Positions 7,925 to 17,319 of a stretch of DNA of 64,000 nt are shown here, one piece after another. Both the position numbers and the translations under genes were made by a program. The notes beneath the pieces are model-generated. The model saw only the letters and a program-made list of their open reading frames with translations. It did not search any database and had not been told where the DNA came from. Position 1 is the stretch's first letter. Each line of letters starts with the position of its first letter. Source of the DNA: Pseudomonas sp. Irchel s3h17 (GTDB lineage Bacteria; Pseudomonadota; Gammaproteobacteria; Pseudomonadales; Pseudomonadaceae). The stretch lies in contig NZ_FYDL01000002.1 of the NCBI RefSeq assembly GCF_900187505.1, positions 124,001-188,000 on the forward strand. Reading direction: 5' to 3'.

Positions 7925-9112
7925 ATGTCTGAGCGTGAATTCATCCCATCTAAAGCATTATCAAAAATCGAGAGAATCATCACCTCATTAAACTTGAACG
8001 CCATTACACGCCATACCGATAGCCACAAACTGGTCGCTATCGCCGAACTCTTTGACAACAATAACATTTTGTTAGAGTCCGGCGCAGGAAAAGGTCCCGA
8101 CTCGCTTGTCGGAGCGCTCGCCGAAAGCATCGAGCACTTCAGTACTTTCCAGTTCAACGCAGAAAACCTGTGCACTCAGCACTGTGACTTTATCGCCAAT
8201 CAGAAAGCTGCCGAGTTCGACGGCTTTCTGACAAGTCTTCCAAGTAGCCCAGATCCACTCGAAACATTCAAGCTCACTACTACCGATAGAAAGAAAGAGC
8301 TTTTTGTCCCAAGCATCCTTCTTTGCCCAAAAATCGAGAGCAGCTCATGGAGCAGCGTACGTGCAGACATGCAATTTCTGTCTCGCTACTCATCCAACTC
8401 GGGGATTGCATTTGGCTGCACTAAAGCCGAGGCATTGCTGCACGGAACCCACGAAGTCATTGAACGGCACATTCTGTCCTGCTTTTTCATGGCAATCTGC
8501 GCAATTGGTCCCGCCCTAAAACTGCATGCACCTTCAAAATCGTTGCTTACAAAAGCGTTACAGGGCAACCCTCACGCTCTGGCACTCGCTGACCAACTAC
8601 AAATCATCATCATAAAAGATGTGATGAATGTTTATTTTTCTGTGGCATTACCGAAGTCGGGGCCAGGAGATTTTCACCTATCACCTATCGGCTCAGGCTG
8701 CTCACTGGACATTTGCATTGCCATCCAAAGAGCAGTAACAGAACAATTTCAAGTCCATGCTCTGTATGACGACTCACAAGAGGCAATTGACAGAAAAACA
8801 CTCGATTTTCTGGCAAGCTCAAAAACCTTGAAACACCTTATTGACTTCAAACCTGTAAAGAACTTGAATCTCCCCACCCTCGATCCGCCGCTGACGAGTT
8901 CCGTAACAAGCGTTCCACTTCAACTGAAAGCGCTAGAAAAAAACTTATTAACTGCTGACAGAACCCTCTACCACAGAGTCGTTGCCAAATACTCGGACGA
9001 CGGTATCGTTTGCCAGGCTTACGTTCCAGGACTAGAGCGTTTCAACATCATTAGAAATGGATATCTGGTTGCTCCTCAAGCCATTCTTCGTAAAACCCCA
9101 AAGGCACGCTGA
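7925..9112 (+). CDS. Stand-alone YcaO-domain peptide-modifying enzyme
   Basis: This 395-residue protein is almost wholly a YcaO domain. YcaO enzymes use ATP to activate peptide backbone amides for azoline, thioamide or amidine formation. Visible signatures are GAGKG with E67..E70 (residues 53-70), SSNSGIAFGCTKAEALLHGT then E177..E180-R181, and the late GSGCSLDICIAIQRAVTEQFQ region (E273, Q276; motif shown in part). Together these are the expected ATP/Mg ligands. There is no C-terminal PxPxP motif, and no E1-like/ocin-ThiF partner, dehydrogenase or TfuA gene lies beside it. The frame is open from 7877, but that part is the hairpin, so the ATG at 7925 with GGGG upstream is chosen. The gene is AT-richer than its neighbours. 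Confidence 0.85.
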   Translation: MSEREFIPSKALSKIERIITSLNLNAITRHTDSHKLVAIAELFDNNNILLESGAGKGPDSLVGALAESIEHFSTFQFNAENLCTQHCDFIANQKAAEFDGFLTSLPSSPDPLETFKLTTTDRKKELFVPSILLCPKIESSSWSSVRADMQFLSRYSSNSGIAFGCTKAEALLHGTHEVIERHILSCFFMAICAIGPALKLHAPSKSLLTKALQGNPHALALADQLQIIIIKDVMNVYFSVALPKSGPGDFHLSPIGSGCSLDICIAIQRAVTEQFQVHALYDDSQEAIDRKTLDFLASSKTLKHLIDFKPVKNLNLPTLDPPLTSSVTSVPLQLKALEKNLLTADRTLYHRVVAKYSDDGIVCQAYVPGLERFNIIRNGYLVAPQAILRKTPKAR

Positions 9113-9138
9113 CTCTTAAGCTCACCAGTAGGCACTCG

Positions 9139-10845
9139 ATGCAGACACTAATTAAAACAGCCTGTAGAAAGCATTCAATACTACTCACCTCAACAATTAC
9201 GACCATAATAGCGCTAAAAGTCATTACGCTAACCCCTCCACTATTACTGGGAAAGATTGTCGACGCACTGAACAGCGATAATGACTCAACGCTTAACACA
9301 CTACTATTTCTTACAGTAGGCTTTACCTTAGCCGGGTGCATCCAGGCAATTATTAACCCACTACAAACAATTTTTCTATCCCGACTGGTACAGCAGATAG
9401 TAATGGCTGCATCCGTTGACTGGATTGCACAATTGATGCGTAAAGAGTTCCTGCAGTTCAACTCGTGGCGCATCGGCCACTTTATAAAATCAGTCGAGCG
9501 AGGAATTACAGCACACGAGCAACTATTGACGTTCTTCGTCACCATCGGATTCCCACTATGTCTGGAGTTCCTGATCGTAGGAAGCGTTTTCATTTTTATG
9601 GGTGGCTCTGGAATTTTTTTCGCAATGACCAGCCTCGGCATCGCTTACCTATTCGTCGCCCATCGAATCATCAGGTGGCGCAGAAAGCACATTGATGCTG
9701 TTAACGAGCAAGAGGATGAATTAAGCGCCATTCTGTTCAGTACCCTGAACACAGGAAAATCGATAAAACTGGAAGGTGCCGAACACACGGCCACTCAACC
9801 GCTGAGCCGTGCCTTCATGCTATATGCCAAAGCAGCGGTAACCACTGCAAGCTCCGGCGGCTTCTTGACCGGGGCAAAAATTTTGTTTGTAAGCCTCTCC
9901 ACGGGAGGATTACTCGGCTGGGGCGTCCTTGATCAGTTGTCGGGCGAGCCCAGTCTCAGTGTCGGTCAACTAGTGGCCACATTCTCCATTGCAGGTAGCT
10001 TTTTGCTCAACATTACTGCGTTGACCGAAGGCTATCGGGTACTTGATCAGTTTCTCGCTGACCAGCGTCGACTCCAGCAGTTGTTGTCCTTGCCAAACTT
10101 CGACGACGACACCCGACAAGCCGAAATCACTTCCCTGAGTGAGTCGACACTGGTACTCGCCCCCTGCGAAGTAGCCGACAACGGAACCGTTCGGCTGTCC
10201 ATCAAGAACGACATCACTTTCATTCAAGGTCAATCCGTTGCCATCACCGGACCGAGTGGCGCGGGTAAAACATCCTTGATGGAAGCGCTCGCCGGGCTGA
10301 ATGCTTTGGTGAGAGCGCAGTTAAGCATCGACGAAATTTCGATTTCTAGCTTAAACGCCCGGACCCACTTGAATCTCCTGAGGTATTGCCCTCAATCACC
10401 GCAGTTTCTGGAGGGCTTTTTTGACAGGTCGGTTCTGTTCGGAGTCGCCCCTTCGCCAGATCTGAAACAGGCGATACGGCGACTGAAACTAGAAGATATT
10501 GTTTCCCAGCGTAATCTCAATGAAAACGCCTCGAACATTTCAGGCGGAGAAGCCAAACGTTTGTCACTGCTGCGCCTAATCAACAGGCCTGGGAGATTCA
10601 ACATGTTTGACGAGCCCAGTGCATCGATCGAACAGAAACTGGCCATTCCGGTGTGGGATTTGCTTTTCGACACCTTCGCCGGACGCGGGTTGATTTGTGC
10701 CACCCATGATTTAGATCACTTGTACCGTTTTGATCGCGTGATCGTCATGCATAACGGTGCCATCGTTGACGATGGCCCATGGTGCGAACTGTCCAGCAAG
10801 ACAGTTATAAAGGAGCTACTGAGCGAGCTCCATAAGGAAGTTTGA
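9139..10845 (+). CDS. ABC exporter (fused membrane and ATPase domains) of the peptide locus
   Basis: This is a 568-residue half-transporter with an N-terminal membrane domain of about six helices (residues 15-310) and a C-terminal ATPase. It has Walker A GPSGAGKT (371-378), a Q-loop in RYCPQSPQF, the signature SGGEAKR (468-474), Walker B FNMFDE (487-492) and the switch histidine H523 in ATHDLD. The segment VERGITAHEQLLTFF resembles the Atm1/HMT group of exporters. There is no N-terminal C39 peptidase, so it would not cleave a leader itself. It begins 26 bp after the YcaO gene and shares its low GC. Export of, and perhaps self-protection from, the modified peptide is the likely role, by context. 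Confidence 0.83.
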   Translation: MQTLIKTACRKHSILLTSTITTIIALKVITLTPPLLLGKIVDALNSDNDSTLNTLLFLTVGFTLAGCIQAIINPLQTIFLSRLVQQIVMAASVDWIAQLMRKEFLQFNSWRIGHFIKSVERGITAHEQLLTFFVTIGFPLCLEFLIVGSVFIFMGGSGIFFAMTSLGIAYLFVAHRIIRWRRKHIDAVNEQEDELSAILFSTLNTGKSIKLEGAEHTATQPLSRAFMLYAKAAVTTASSGGFLTGAKILFVSLSTGGLLGWGVLDQLSGEPSLSVGQLVATFSIAGSFLLNITALTEGYRVLDQFLADQRRLQQLLSLPNFDDDTRQAEITSLSESTLVLAPCEVADNGTVRLSIKNDITFIQGQSVAITGPSGAGKTSLMEALAGLNALVRAQLSIDEISISSLNARTHLNLLRYCPQSPQFLEGFFDRSVLFGVAPSPDLKQAIRRLKLEDIVSQRNLNENASNISGGEAKRLSLLRLINRPGRFNMFDEPSASIEQKLAIPVWDLLFDTFAGRGLICATHDLDHLYRFDRVIVMHNGAIVDDGPWCELSSKTVIKELLSELHKEV

Positions 10846-10942
10846 TGCCGATATAACCAAAAAAATCGCAACCTGCGGCAGCTCGGGCGATATCCATAAG
10901 CAGCAATTGCGCCGAACTCGGACAAGGAGCCGTCGAAGACGG

Positions 10943-11755
10943 TTAAACCATTGGTTTTACTTTATCCGCCGGGCGCCGCACACCCGCCACGATCTTATCC
11001 ACAGCCTTGGTCGCGGCAACCATGCCAAAGGTCGCCGTCACCATCATCACCGCGCCAAACCCGCCCGCGCAGTCCAACTTCACGCCATCGCCAACAAAAC
11101 TCTTCTGCAAGCAAATGCTGCCATCGGGTTTCGGGTAGCGCAGTTGCTCCGTGGAAAACACGCACGGCACGCTGTAGTGACGGGTCACGGTGCGTGAAAA
11201 GTTGTAGTCGCGGCGCAGGGTGGAACGCACTTTCGAGGCCAGCGGGTCGTTGAAAGTCCGGTTCAGGTCACATACCTGGATCAGCGTCGGGTCGATCTGC
11301 CCGCCCGCGCCACCGGTGGTGATGATCTGGATCTTGCGTCGCTTGCACCAGGCGATCAGCGCAGCCTTGGCGTTGACGCTGTCGATGCAGTCGATCACAC
11401 AGTCGATGTTCGGCGTGATGTACTCGGCCATGGTCTCGCGCGTCACGAAGTCCGGTACCGCGTGTACCGTGCAGTCCGGGTTGATCCCCCGTAGACGCTC
11501 GGCCATCACCTCGACCTTGGGTTTGCCGACGGTGCTGTCCAGCGCGTGCAGCTGGCGATTGGCATTGCTGACGCAGACGTCGTCCAGGTCGAACAGCGAA
11601 ATCTCGCCCACGCCACAACGGGCAATGGCTTCCGCCGCCCAGGAACCGACGCCGCCGACGCCCACAATTGCCACATGGGCGGCGCGCAACCGCCCCAGGC
11701 CTTCAATGCCATACAAGCGGGCGATGCCAGCAAACCGCGGATCTTCTGTACTCAT
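10943..11755 (-). CDS. tcdA: tRNA threonylcarbamoyladenosine dehydratase TcdA (CsdL)
   Basis: This 270-residue E1-like (ThiF-fold) ATP-dependent enzyme cyclises t6A to ct6A at position 37 of ANN-decoding tRNAs. The nucleotide loop is VAIVGVGGVGSWAAEAIARCG near the N-terminus. It is followed by DLDDVCVSNANRQLHAL and DCIDSVNAKAALI, both typical of the family; the extra C-terminal TcdA segment is present. The ATG at 11755 is preferred over an in-frame GTG two codons earlier. The gene is convergent with the ABC exporter. In enteric bacteria tcdA sits directly after csdA-csdE, so the insert appears to have come between functionally linked genes. Confidence 0.92.
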   Translation of the reverse strand: MSTEDPRFAGIARLYGIEGLGRLRAAHVAIVGVGGVGSWAAEAIARCGVGEISLFDLDDVCVSNANRQLHALDSTVGKPKVEVMAERLRGINPDCTVHAVPDFVTRETMAEYITPNIDCVIDCIDSVNAKAALIAWCKRRKIQIITTGGAGGQIDPTLIQVCDLNRTFNDPLASKVRSTLRRDYNFSRTVTRHYSVPCVFSTEQLRYPKPDGSICLQKSFVGDGVKLDCAGGFGAVMMVTATFGMVAATKAVDKIVAGVRRPADKVKPMV

Positions 11756-11973
11756 GACCACTACCCTAAAAACCGGCGCGCATTATAGGGCTACGCGGCG
11801 GTAAGTTTTAAGCTACACGCTACAAGTGAAAGAACTTAAGTCAAAGTAAATTGCCTAACGTCCGGCATATCCCCGCCCGCTGTACGGTCTGGGAACACCC
11901 GGTGTAGGATGCGCCCCCCTCGGCGGCGGCCGACCGTTCCTTCGTTCCACAGCCTTTGGAACCCGAAATAGCT

Positions 11974-14565
11974 ATGTCATCGCGTAAATTTGGACTCAAC
12001 CTGGTGGTAGTGCTGGCGATTGCCGCGCTGTTCACCGGTTTCTGGGCGCTCATCAACCGCCCGGTCACAACCCCCAACTGGCCAGAGCAGATCTCCGGTT
12101 TTTCTTACTCGCCGTTCCAGCAAGGCCAGTTCCCACAGAAAAACCAGTTCCCGTCCGATGAGGAAATGCGTCGTGACCTGGAGATCATGAGCAAACTGAC
12201 CGACAACATCCGGACCTATTCGGTCGACGGCACCCTGGGCGATATTCCCAAGCTGGCGGAAGAGTTCGGCTTGCGCGTGACCCTCGGGATCTGGATCAGC
12301 CCGGACCAGGAGCGCAACGAACGCGAAATCCAGCGCGCCATCGAGATCGCCAACAACTCGCGCAGCGTGGTTCGCGTGGTCGTGGGTAACGAAGCGATCT
12401 TCCGCAAGGAAATCACCGCCGAACAGCTGAGCGTGCTTCTCGATCGTGTGCGCGCCGCGGTCAAGGTTCCGGTCACTACGTCCGAACAGTGGCACGTGTG
12501 GGAAGAAAACCCGATGCTGGCCAAGCACGTCGACCTGATCGCTGCCCACGTCCTGCCCTACTGGGAGTTCATCCCGATGGACCAGGCCGGCCAGTTCGTC
12601 CTGGATCGCGCCCGCGACTTGAAGAAAATGTTCCCGAAAAAGCCGCTCCTGCTCTCGGAAGTGGGCTGGCCGAGCAACGGCCGCATGCGCGGTGGCGCGG
12701 ACGCAACCCCGGCCGACCAGGCCATTTACCTGCGCACACTGGTGAACAAGCTCAACCGCCAGGGCTTCAACTACTTTGTGATCGAGGCCTTTGACCAGCC
12801 CTGGAAAGTCAGCGACGAAGGTTCGGTCGGTGCCTATTGGGGCGTGTTCAACGCGGCGCGCCAGCAGAAGTTCAACTTCGAAGGCCCGGTGGTGGCGATC
12901 CCGCAATGGCGCGTGCTGGCCATCGGTTCCGTGGTGCTGGCGCTGTTGTCACTGACCCTGCTGATGATCGACGGCTCGGCGCTGCGCCAGCGTGGCCGCA
13001 CCTTCCTGACCTTCACCGCCTTCCTCTGCGGGTCGGTGCTGGTCTGGATCGGCTACGACTACAGCCAGCAATACAGCACCTGGTTCAGCCTGACGGTAGG
13101 GTTCCTCCTCGCCCTCGGTGCCCTCGGAGTGTTTATCGTGTTGCTGACCGAGGCCCACGAGCTGGCCGAAGCGGTGTGGATTCACAAGCGCCGACGCGAG
13201 TTCCTGCCGGTAGTGGGCGATTCGACCTACCGGCCAAAAGTCTCGATTCACGTGCCGTGCTACAACGAGCCGCCGGAGATGGTCAAACAGACCCTCAACG
13301 CCCTGGCCAACCTCGACTATCCGGACTTTGAAGTCCTGATCATCGACAACAACACCAAGGACCCGGCGGTCTGGGAGCCGGTGCAGGCCTATTGCGAAAC
13401 CCTCGGCCCGCGCTTCAAGTTCTTCCACGTCGCGCCACTGGCCGGTTTCAAGGGCGGTGCGCTGAACTACCTGATCCCGCACACCGCCAAGGATGCCGAG
13501 GTGATCGCGGTCATCGACTCCGACTACTGCGTGCATCCGAACTGGCTCAAACACATGGTGCCGCACTTCGCCGATCCGAAAATCGCCGTGGTGCAGTCGC
13601 CGCAGGATTACCGCGACCAGAACGAAAGCACCTTCAAGAAGCTGTGCTATGCCGAGTACAAAGGCTTCTTCCACATCGGCATGGTGACCCGCAACGACCG
13701 CGACGCGATCATTCAGCACGGCACCATGACCATGACCCGTCGCTCCGTGCTCGAAGAACTTGGCTGGGCGGACTGGTGCATCTGTGAAGACGCCGAGCTG
13801 GGGCTGCGGGTGTTCGAGAAAGGCCTGTCGGCGGCGTACTACCACGACAGCTATGGCAAGGGCTTGATGCCCGATACCTTCATCGACTTCAAGAAACAGC
13901 GGTTCCGCTGGGCCTACGGCGCCATCCAGATCATCAAGCGGCACACCGCCAGCCTGATCCGCGGCAAAGACACCGAGCTGACCCGCGGCCAGCGTTACCA
14001 CTTCCTGGCAGGCTGGCTGCCGTGGGTGGCCGATGGCATGAACATCTTCTTCACCGTGGGCGCCCTGCTGTGGTCGGCGGCGATGATTATCGTGCCGCAC
14101 CGGGTGGATCCACCGCTGCTGATTTTCGCGATCCCGCCCCTGGCGTTGTTCGTGTTCAAGGTCGGCAAGATCATCTTCCTCTACCGTCGTGCGGTGGGGG
14201 TTAACCTCAAGGACGCGTTCTGCGCGGCACTGGCGGGCCTGGCGTTGTCCCACACCATTGCCAAAGCGGTGCTGTACGGCTTCTTCACCAGCAACATTCC
14301 ATTCATCCGCACCCCGAAAAATGCCGACAGCCACGGCTTTTGGCTGGCCATTTCGGAAGCCCGTGAAGAGATGTTCATCATGTTTCTGTTGTGGGGCGCG
14401 GCGCTGGGGATTTTCCTGGTGCAAGGCCTGCCGAGCAACGACATGCGTTTCTGGGTGACCATGCTGCTGGTGCAGTCGCTGCCTTATGTGGCGGCGCTGA
14501 TCATGGCGTTCCTGTCGTCGCTGCCAAAACCTGTGGCCGAGGCCGAAACGCTACCCGCGGTCTAA
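11974..14565 (+). CDS. ndvB: NdvB-type cyclic beta-glucan synthase (GH17 + GT2 fusion)
   Basis: This 863-residue inner-membrane protein has one N-terminal anchor helix (residues 8-27). A periplasmic GH17 domain follows, with its acid/base glutamate in VVGNEAIF (E140) and its nucleophile in LLSEVGWPSNG (E229). Several helices and a cytoplasmic GT2 domain come next (VSIHVPCYNEPPEM, VIDSDYCVHPNW, CEDAELGLRVF, QRFRWAYG), then further helices. This layout matches the Pseudomonas ndvB product, which makes periplasmic beta-1,3-glucans linked to biofilm antibiotic tolerance. dapE follows, as at PA1163-PA1162 of P. aeruginosa. The start at 11974 is preferred to an in-frame TTG at 11956. Confidence 0.88.
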   Translation: MSSRKFGLNLVVVLAIAALFTGFWALINRPVTTPNWPEQISGFSYSPFQQGQFPQKNQFPSDEEMRRDLEIMSKLTDNIRTYSVDGTLGDIPKLAEEFGLRVTLGIWISPDQERNEREIQRAIEIANNSRSVVRVVVGNEAIFRKEITAEQLSVLLDRVRAAVKVPVTTSEQWHVWEENPMLAKHVDLIAAHVLPYWEFIPMDQAGQFVLDRARDLKKMFPKKPLLLSEVGWPSNGRMRGGADATPADQAIYLRTLVNKLNRQGFNYFVIEAFDQPWKVSDEGSVGAYWGVFNAARQQKFNFEGPVVAIPQWRVLAIGSVVLALLSLTLLMIDGSALRQRGRTFLTFTAFLCGSVLVWIGYDYSQQYSTWFSLTVGFLLALGALGVFIVLLTEAHELAEAVWIHKRRREFLPVVGDSTYRPKVSIHVPCYNEPPEMVKQTLNALANLDYPDFEVLIIDNNTKDPAVWEPVQAYCETLGPRFKFFHVAPLAGFKGGALNYLIPHTAKDAEVIAVIDSDYCVHPNWLKHMVPHFADPKIAVVQSPQDYRDQNESTFKKLCYAEYKGFFHIGMVTRNDRDAIIQHGTMTMTRRSVLEELGWADWCICEDAELGLRVFEKGLSAAYYHDSYGKGLMPDTFIDFKKQRFRWAYGAIQIIKRHTASLIRGKDTELTRGQRYHFLAGWLPWVADGMNIFFTVGALLWSAAMIIVPHRVDPPLLIFAIPPLALFVFKVGKIIFLYRRAVGVNLKDAFCAALAGLALSHTIAKAVLYGFFTSNIPFIRTPKNADSHGFWLAISEAREEMFIMFLLWGAALGIFLVQGLPSNDMRFWVTMLLVQSLPYVAALIMAFLSSLPKPVAEAETLPAV

Positions 14566-14582
14566 ATCGCTACCGATGCACT

Positions 14583-14607
14583 AAACGGCGGCCAATGGTC
14601 GCCGTTT
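14583..14607 (+). terminator. Intrinsic terminator after ndvB
   Basis: AAACGGCG (14583-14590) pairs with CGCCGTTT (14600-14607) around a nine-base loop and is followed by TGCTTT. It begins 17 bases after the ndvB stop. Confidence 0.65.
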
Positions 14608-14678
14608 TGCTTTAAGATAACCGCCATTTTGCAGGGCTTGACGTGATATACGGTCTTACTGACTGAACTCAATCCCCT

Positions 14679-14704
14679 GTGGGAGCGGCTTGCCCGCTCC
14701 CACA
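14679..14704. repeat. Single REP palindrome
   Basis: TGTGGGAGCGG-CTTG-CCCGCTCCCACA forms one near-perfect palindrome, a singlet of the same family as the doublet at 17188. It lies about 40 bp ahead of the dapE start. Confidence 0.75.
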
Positions 14705-14743
14705 TTATTAGCCTGCGCCAACTTCATGATTCCGGAGTTCTAC

Positions 14744-15895
14744 ATGACGGCCCACGCCGACCTTTCGCCGACCCTCCAGCTCGCCATCGACCTGATCCGC
14801 CGTCCGTCCGTGACGCCGCTGGACGCCGATTGCCAGAAGCAGATGATGCAGCGCCTGGGCGATGCCGGTTTCAACCTGGAACCCATGCGCATCGAAGACG
14901 TGGATAACTTCTGGGCTACCCACGGCACGCACGAAGGTCCGGTACTGTGCTTCGCCGGTCACACCGACGTGGTCCCGACCGGCCCGGTGGCAGCCTGGCA
15001 GATCGATCCGTTCGATGCGGTGATCGATGAGCACGGCATGCTCTGCGGCCGTGGCGCGGCTGACATGAAAGGCAGCCTGGCGGCCATGACCGTGGCGGCC
15101 GAGCGTTTTGTCGCCGACTACCCGGACCACAAGGGCAAGGTGGCGTTCCTGATCACCAGCGACGAAGAAGGCCCGGCACATCACGGCACCAAAGCGGTGA
15201 TCGAGCGCCTGGCTGCGCGCAAGGAACGCCTGGACTGGTGCATCGTCGGCGAACCGTCGAGCACCACCCTGGTGGGTGACGTGGTCAAGAACGGCCGCCG
15301 CGGCTCCCTGGGCGCCAAGCTCACGGTGCGCGGCGTGCAAGGTCACGTGGCCTACCCGCACCTGGCGAAGAACCCGATCCACCTCGCCGCCCCGGCCCTG
15401 GCCGAACTGGCCGCCGAGCACTGGGACAACGGCAATGCGTTCTTCCCGCCCACCAGTTTCCAGATCTCCAACGTCAATTCCGGTACCGGCGCCACCAACG
15501 TTATCCCGGGCGACCTGGTCGCGGTGTTCAACTTCCGCTTCTCTACCGAGTCGACCGTTGAGGGCCTGCAACAGCGCGTGGCCGATATCCTCGACAAACA
15601 CGACCTGGACTGGCACATCGACTGGGCACTGTCCGGCCTGCCGTTCCTCACCGAACCGGGCGCGCTGCTCGACGCCGTGTCGGCCAGCATCAAGGCCATC
15701 ACCGGCCGTGAAACCCTGGCCTCCACCAGTGGCGGCACCTCGGACGGGCGCTTCATCGCCACCATGGGCACCCAGGTGGTCGAGCTGGGCCCGGTCAACG
15801 CAACGATCCACCAGGTCAACGAACGGGTCCTGGCCAGCGACCTCGATGTGCTGACCGAAATCTACTACCAGACCCTGATCAAGTTGCTCGCCTGA
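14744..15895 (+). CDS. dapE: Succinyl-diaminopimelate desuccinylase DapE
   Basis: This is a 383-residue M20-family zinc hydrolase that releases succinate from N-succinyl-LL-diaminopimelate. Metal ligands lie in [12 protein letters not shown] (H73, D75), [10 protein letters not shown] and [14 protein letters not shown], where the paired glutamates include the catalytic one. The dimerisation region with [13 protein letters not shown] and a C-terminal GGTSDGRF/H motif (NATIHQVNE) follow. The open frame reaches back to 14690, but GGAG 6 bases before the ATG at 14744 fixes the start. Its stop overlaps the rlmA start by one base (TGATG). Confidence 0.95.
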   Translation: MTAHADLSPTLQLAIDLIRRPSVTPLDADCQKQMMQRLGDAGFNLEPMRIEDVDNFWATHGTHEGPVLCFAGHTDVVPTGPVAAWQIDPFDAVIDEHGMLCGRGAADMKGSLAAMTVAAERFVADYPDHKGKVAFLITSDEEGPAHHGTKAVIERLAARKERLDWCIVGEPSSTTLVGDVVKNGRRGSLGAKLTVRGVQGHVAYPHLAKNPIHLAAPALAELAAEHWDNGNAFFPPTSFQISNVNSGTGATNVIPGDLVAVFNFRFSTESTVEGLQQRVADILDKHDLDWHIDWALSGLPFLTEPGALLDAVSASIKAITGRETLASTSGGTSDGRFIATMGTQVVELGPVNATIHQVNERVLASDLDVLTEIYYQTLIKLLA

Positions 15896-16704
15896 TGCTT
15901 GCCTGCCCTATCTGCAGCGCGCCGCTGAACGCAGTCGACAACGGCGTGGCATGCCCCGCCGGGCATCGCTTCGACCGTGCCCGCCAGGGTTACCTGAACC
16001 TGTTGCCGGTGCAGCACAAGAACAGCCGCGACCCTGGCGACAACCAGGCCATGGTCGAGGCCCGTCGCGACTTTCTGAACGCCGGGCACTATGCCCCGGT
16101 GGCCAAGCGCCTGGCGGAACTGGCCGCGGAACGCGCGCCACAACGCTGGCTGGACATCGGTTGTGGCGAGGGTTACTACACCGCACAAATCGCCGAGGCC
16201 CTGCCCGATGCCGATGGCTATGCGCTGGACATCTCCCGCGAAGCGGTCAAGCGTGCCTGCAAGCGCAACCCGGCACTGACCTGGTTGATTGCCAGCATGG
16301 CCCGGGTACCGCTGGCCGACGCCAGCTGCCAGTTCCTGGCCAGTGTGTTCAGCCCCCTCGACTGGCTGGAGGCCAAGCGCCTGCTCAGCCCTGGCGGCGG
16401 TTTGATGAAAGTCGGCCCGACCAGCGGTCACTTGATGGAATTGCGCGAGCGCCTGTACGACGAAGTGCGCGAGTACACCGACGACAAGCACCTGGCCCTG
16501 GTACCCGAAGGCATGTCGCTGCAACACAGCGAAACCCTGGAGTTCAAGCTGACCCTGAGCAACCCTCAGGATCGTGCCAATCTGCTGGCCATGACCCCCC
16601 ATGGCTGGCGCGCCAGCGCCGAACGCCGGGCAGCCGTTATCGAACAGGCCGAGCCATTCGAGGTCAGTGTGTCGATGCGCTACGATTATTTCGTTCTGCA
16701 GTAA
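15895..16704 (+). CDS. rlmA: 23S rRNA (guanine-N1)-methyltransferase RlmA-like
   Basis: This 269-residue methyltransferase has an N-terminal zinc knuckle (LACPIC..., then GVACPAGHRFD) followed by GYLNLLPVQHKNSRDPGDN, both typical of RlmA. The SAM-binding glycine motif is WLDIGCGEGYYTAQI near residue 85. RlmA methylates G745 of 23S rRNA in E. coli; some relatives methylate the neighbouring G748, so the exact base is inferred. It overlaps dapE by one base and is probably co-transcribed with it. Confidence 0.85.
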   Translation: MLACPICSAPLNAVDNGVACPAGHRFDRARQGYLNLLPVQHKNSRDPGDNQAMVEARRDFLNAGHYAPVAKRLAELAAERAPQRWLDIGCGEGYYTAQIAEALPDADGYALDISREAVKRACKRNPALTWLIASMARVPLADASCQFLASVFSPLDWLEAKRLLSPGGGLMKVGPTSGHLMELRERLYDEVREYTDDKHLALVPEGMSLQHSETLEFKLTLSNPQDRANLLAMTPHGWRASAERRAAVIEQAEPFEVSVSMRYDYFVLQ

Positions 16705-16802
16705 TTGCTTGAGAGCAACCCTTTAACTTTTGGCCTTGGGCAGCAGCTCGAGGCCGGCTAAATCCGCGAATGGATTTTTCGAAACCGCAGTGAGGAACAT
16801 CC

Positions 16803-17180
16803 ATGCGCCAACCCGATATCGAGATTTACCTCAAAGACGCCGACGTCGACCACAAGGCCATCTCGGCCTGGCTGGGCGCGGCGCTGGGCCCTTGCACCGA
16901 CTGGGTTCAAAAAGGCCAGACCTACAAGTGCAAGGCCGGCAACGTGCCGGTCACCTGGCTGCCGAAAGCGGTGGGCAAATGGAACAGCCTGTACCTGGAA
17001 AGCGACCAGACGCCATGGGACGACGACATCGCCTGCGCCCGCGCCGCGTTTGCCGCGCTGAACGTTGAAGTGCGCTGTGCACCGGGTACCTGGGTCGAGG
17101 AAGAGGGTGAAGAGTCGGCTGATCGCTGGATTCGCATCAGCGTCGACGGCGAAGAAGAGATCACCTGGAAAACCGCCTGA
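16803..17180 (+). CDS. Conserved hypothetical protein, 125 residues
   Basis: A small acidic soluble protein with no signal peptide or membrane segment. Conspicuous features are WLGAALGPCTDWVQKGQTYKC near residues 24-44, a W/P-rich centre (GKWNSLYLESDQTPWDDD), and an acidic C-terminal stretch (EEEGEE). It starts at an ATG with GAGGAA upstream and follows rlmA by about 100 bp. I recognise no domain. The coding frame, start signal and position in a gene-dense region support it as real. Confidence 0.75.
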   Translation: MRQPDIEIYLKDADVDHKAISAWLGAALGPCTDWVQKGQTYKCKAGNVPVTWLPKAVGKWNSLYLESDQTPWDDDIACARAAFAALNVEVRCAPGTWVEEEGEESADRWIRISVDGEEEITWKTA

Positions 17181-17187
17181 AAGAACA

Positions 17188-17290
17188 TGTGGGAGCGGGC
17201 TTGCCCGCGAAGACGGCGACACATCCAGCATTGATGTGACTGACACACCGCTTTCGTCGGAAAGCCGCCCGGACCCAGCCCGCTCCCACA
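17188..17290. repeat. REPIN of the GTGGGAGCGGGC type
   Basis: TGTGGGAGCGGGCTTG then CCCGCGA (17188-17210) is matched in reverse complement by AGCCCGCTCCCACA (17277-17290). The arms flank about 66 bases. It occupies the gap between the conserved hypothetical gene and the cold-shock gene. Confidence 0.8.
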
Positions 17291-17319
17291 GGGTTCATGC
17301 ACTGCGCAGAATGCGGAAC

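Noticed and set aside
10930..10942. CCGTC-GAA-GACGG hairpin at the end of tcdA
   Set aside because: Only five base pairs and no U-run on either strand; too weak to list as a terminator.
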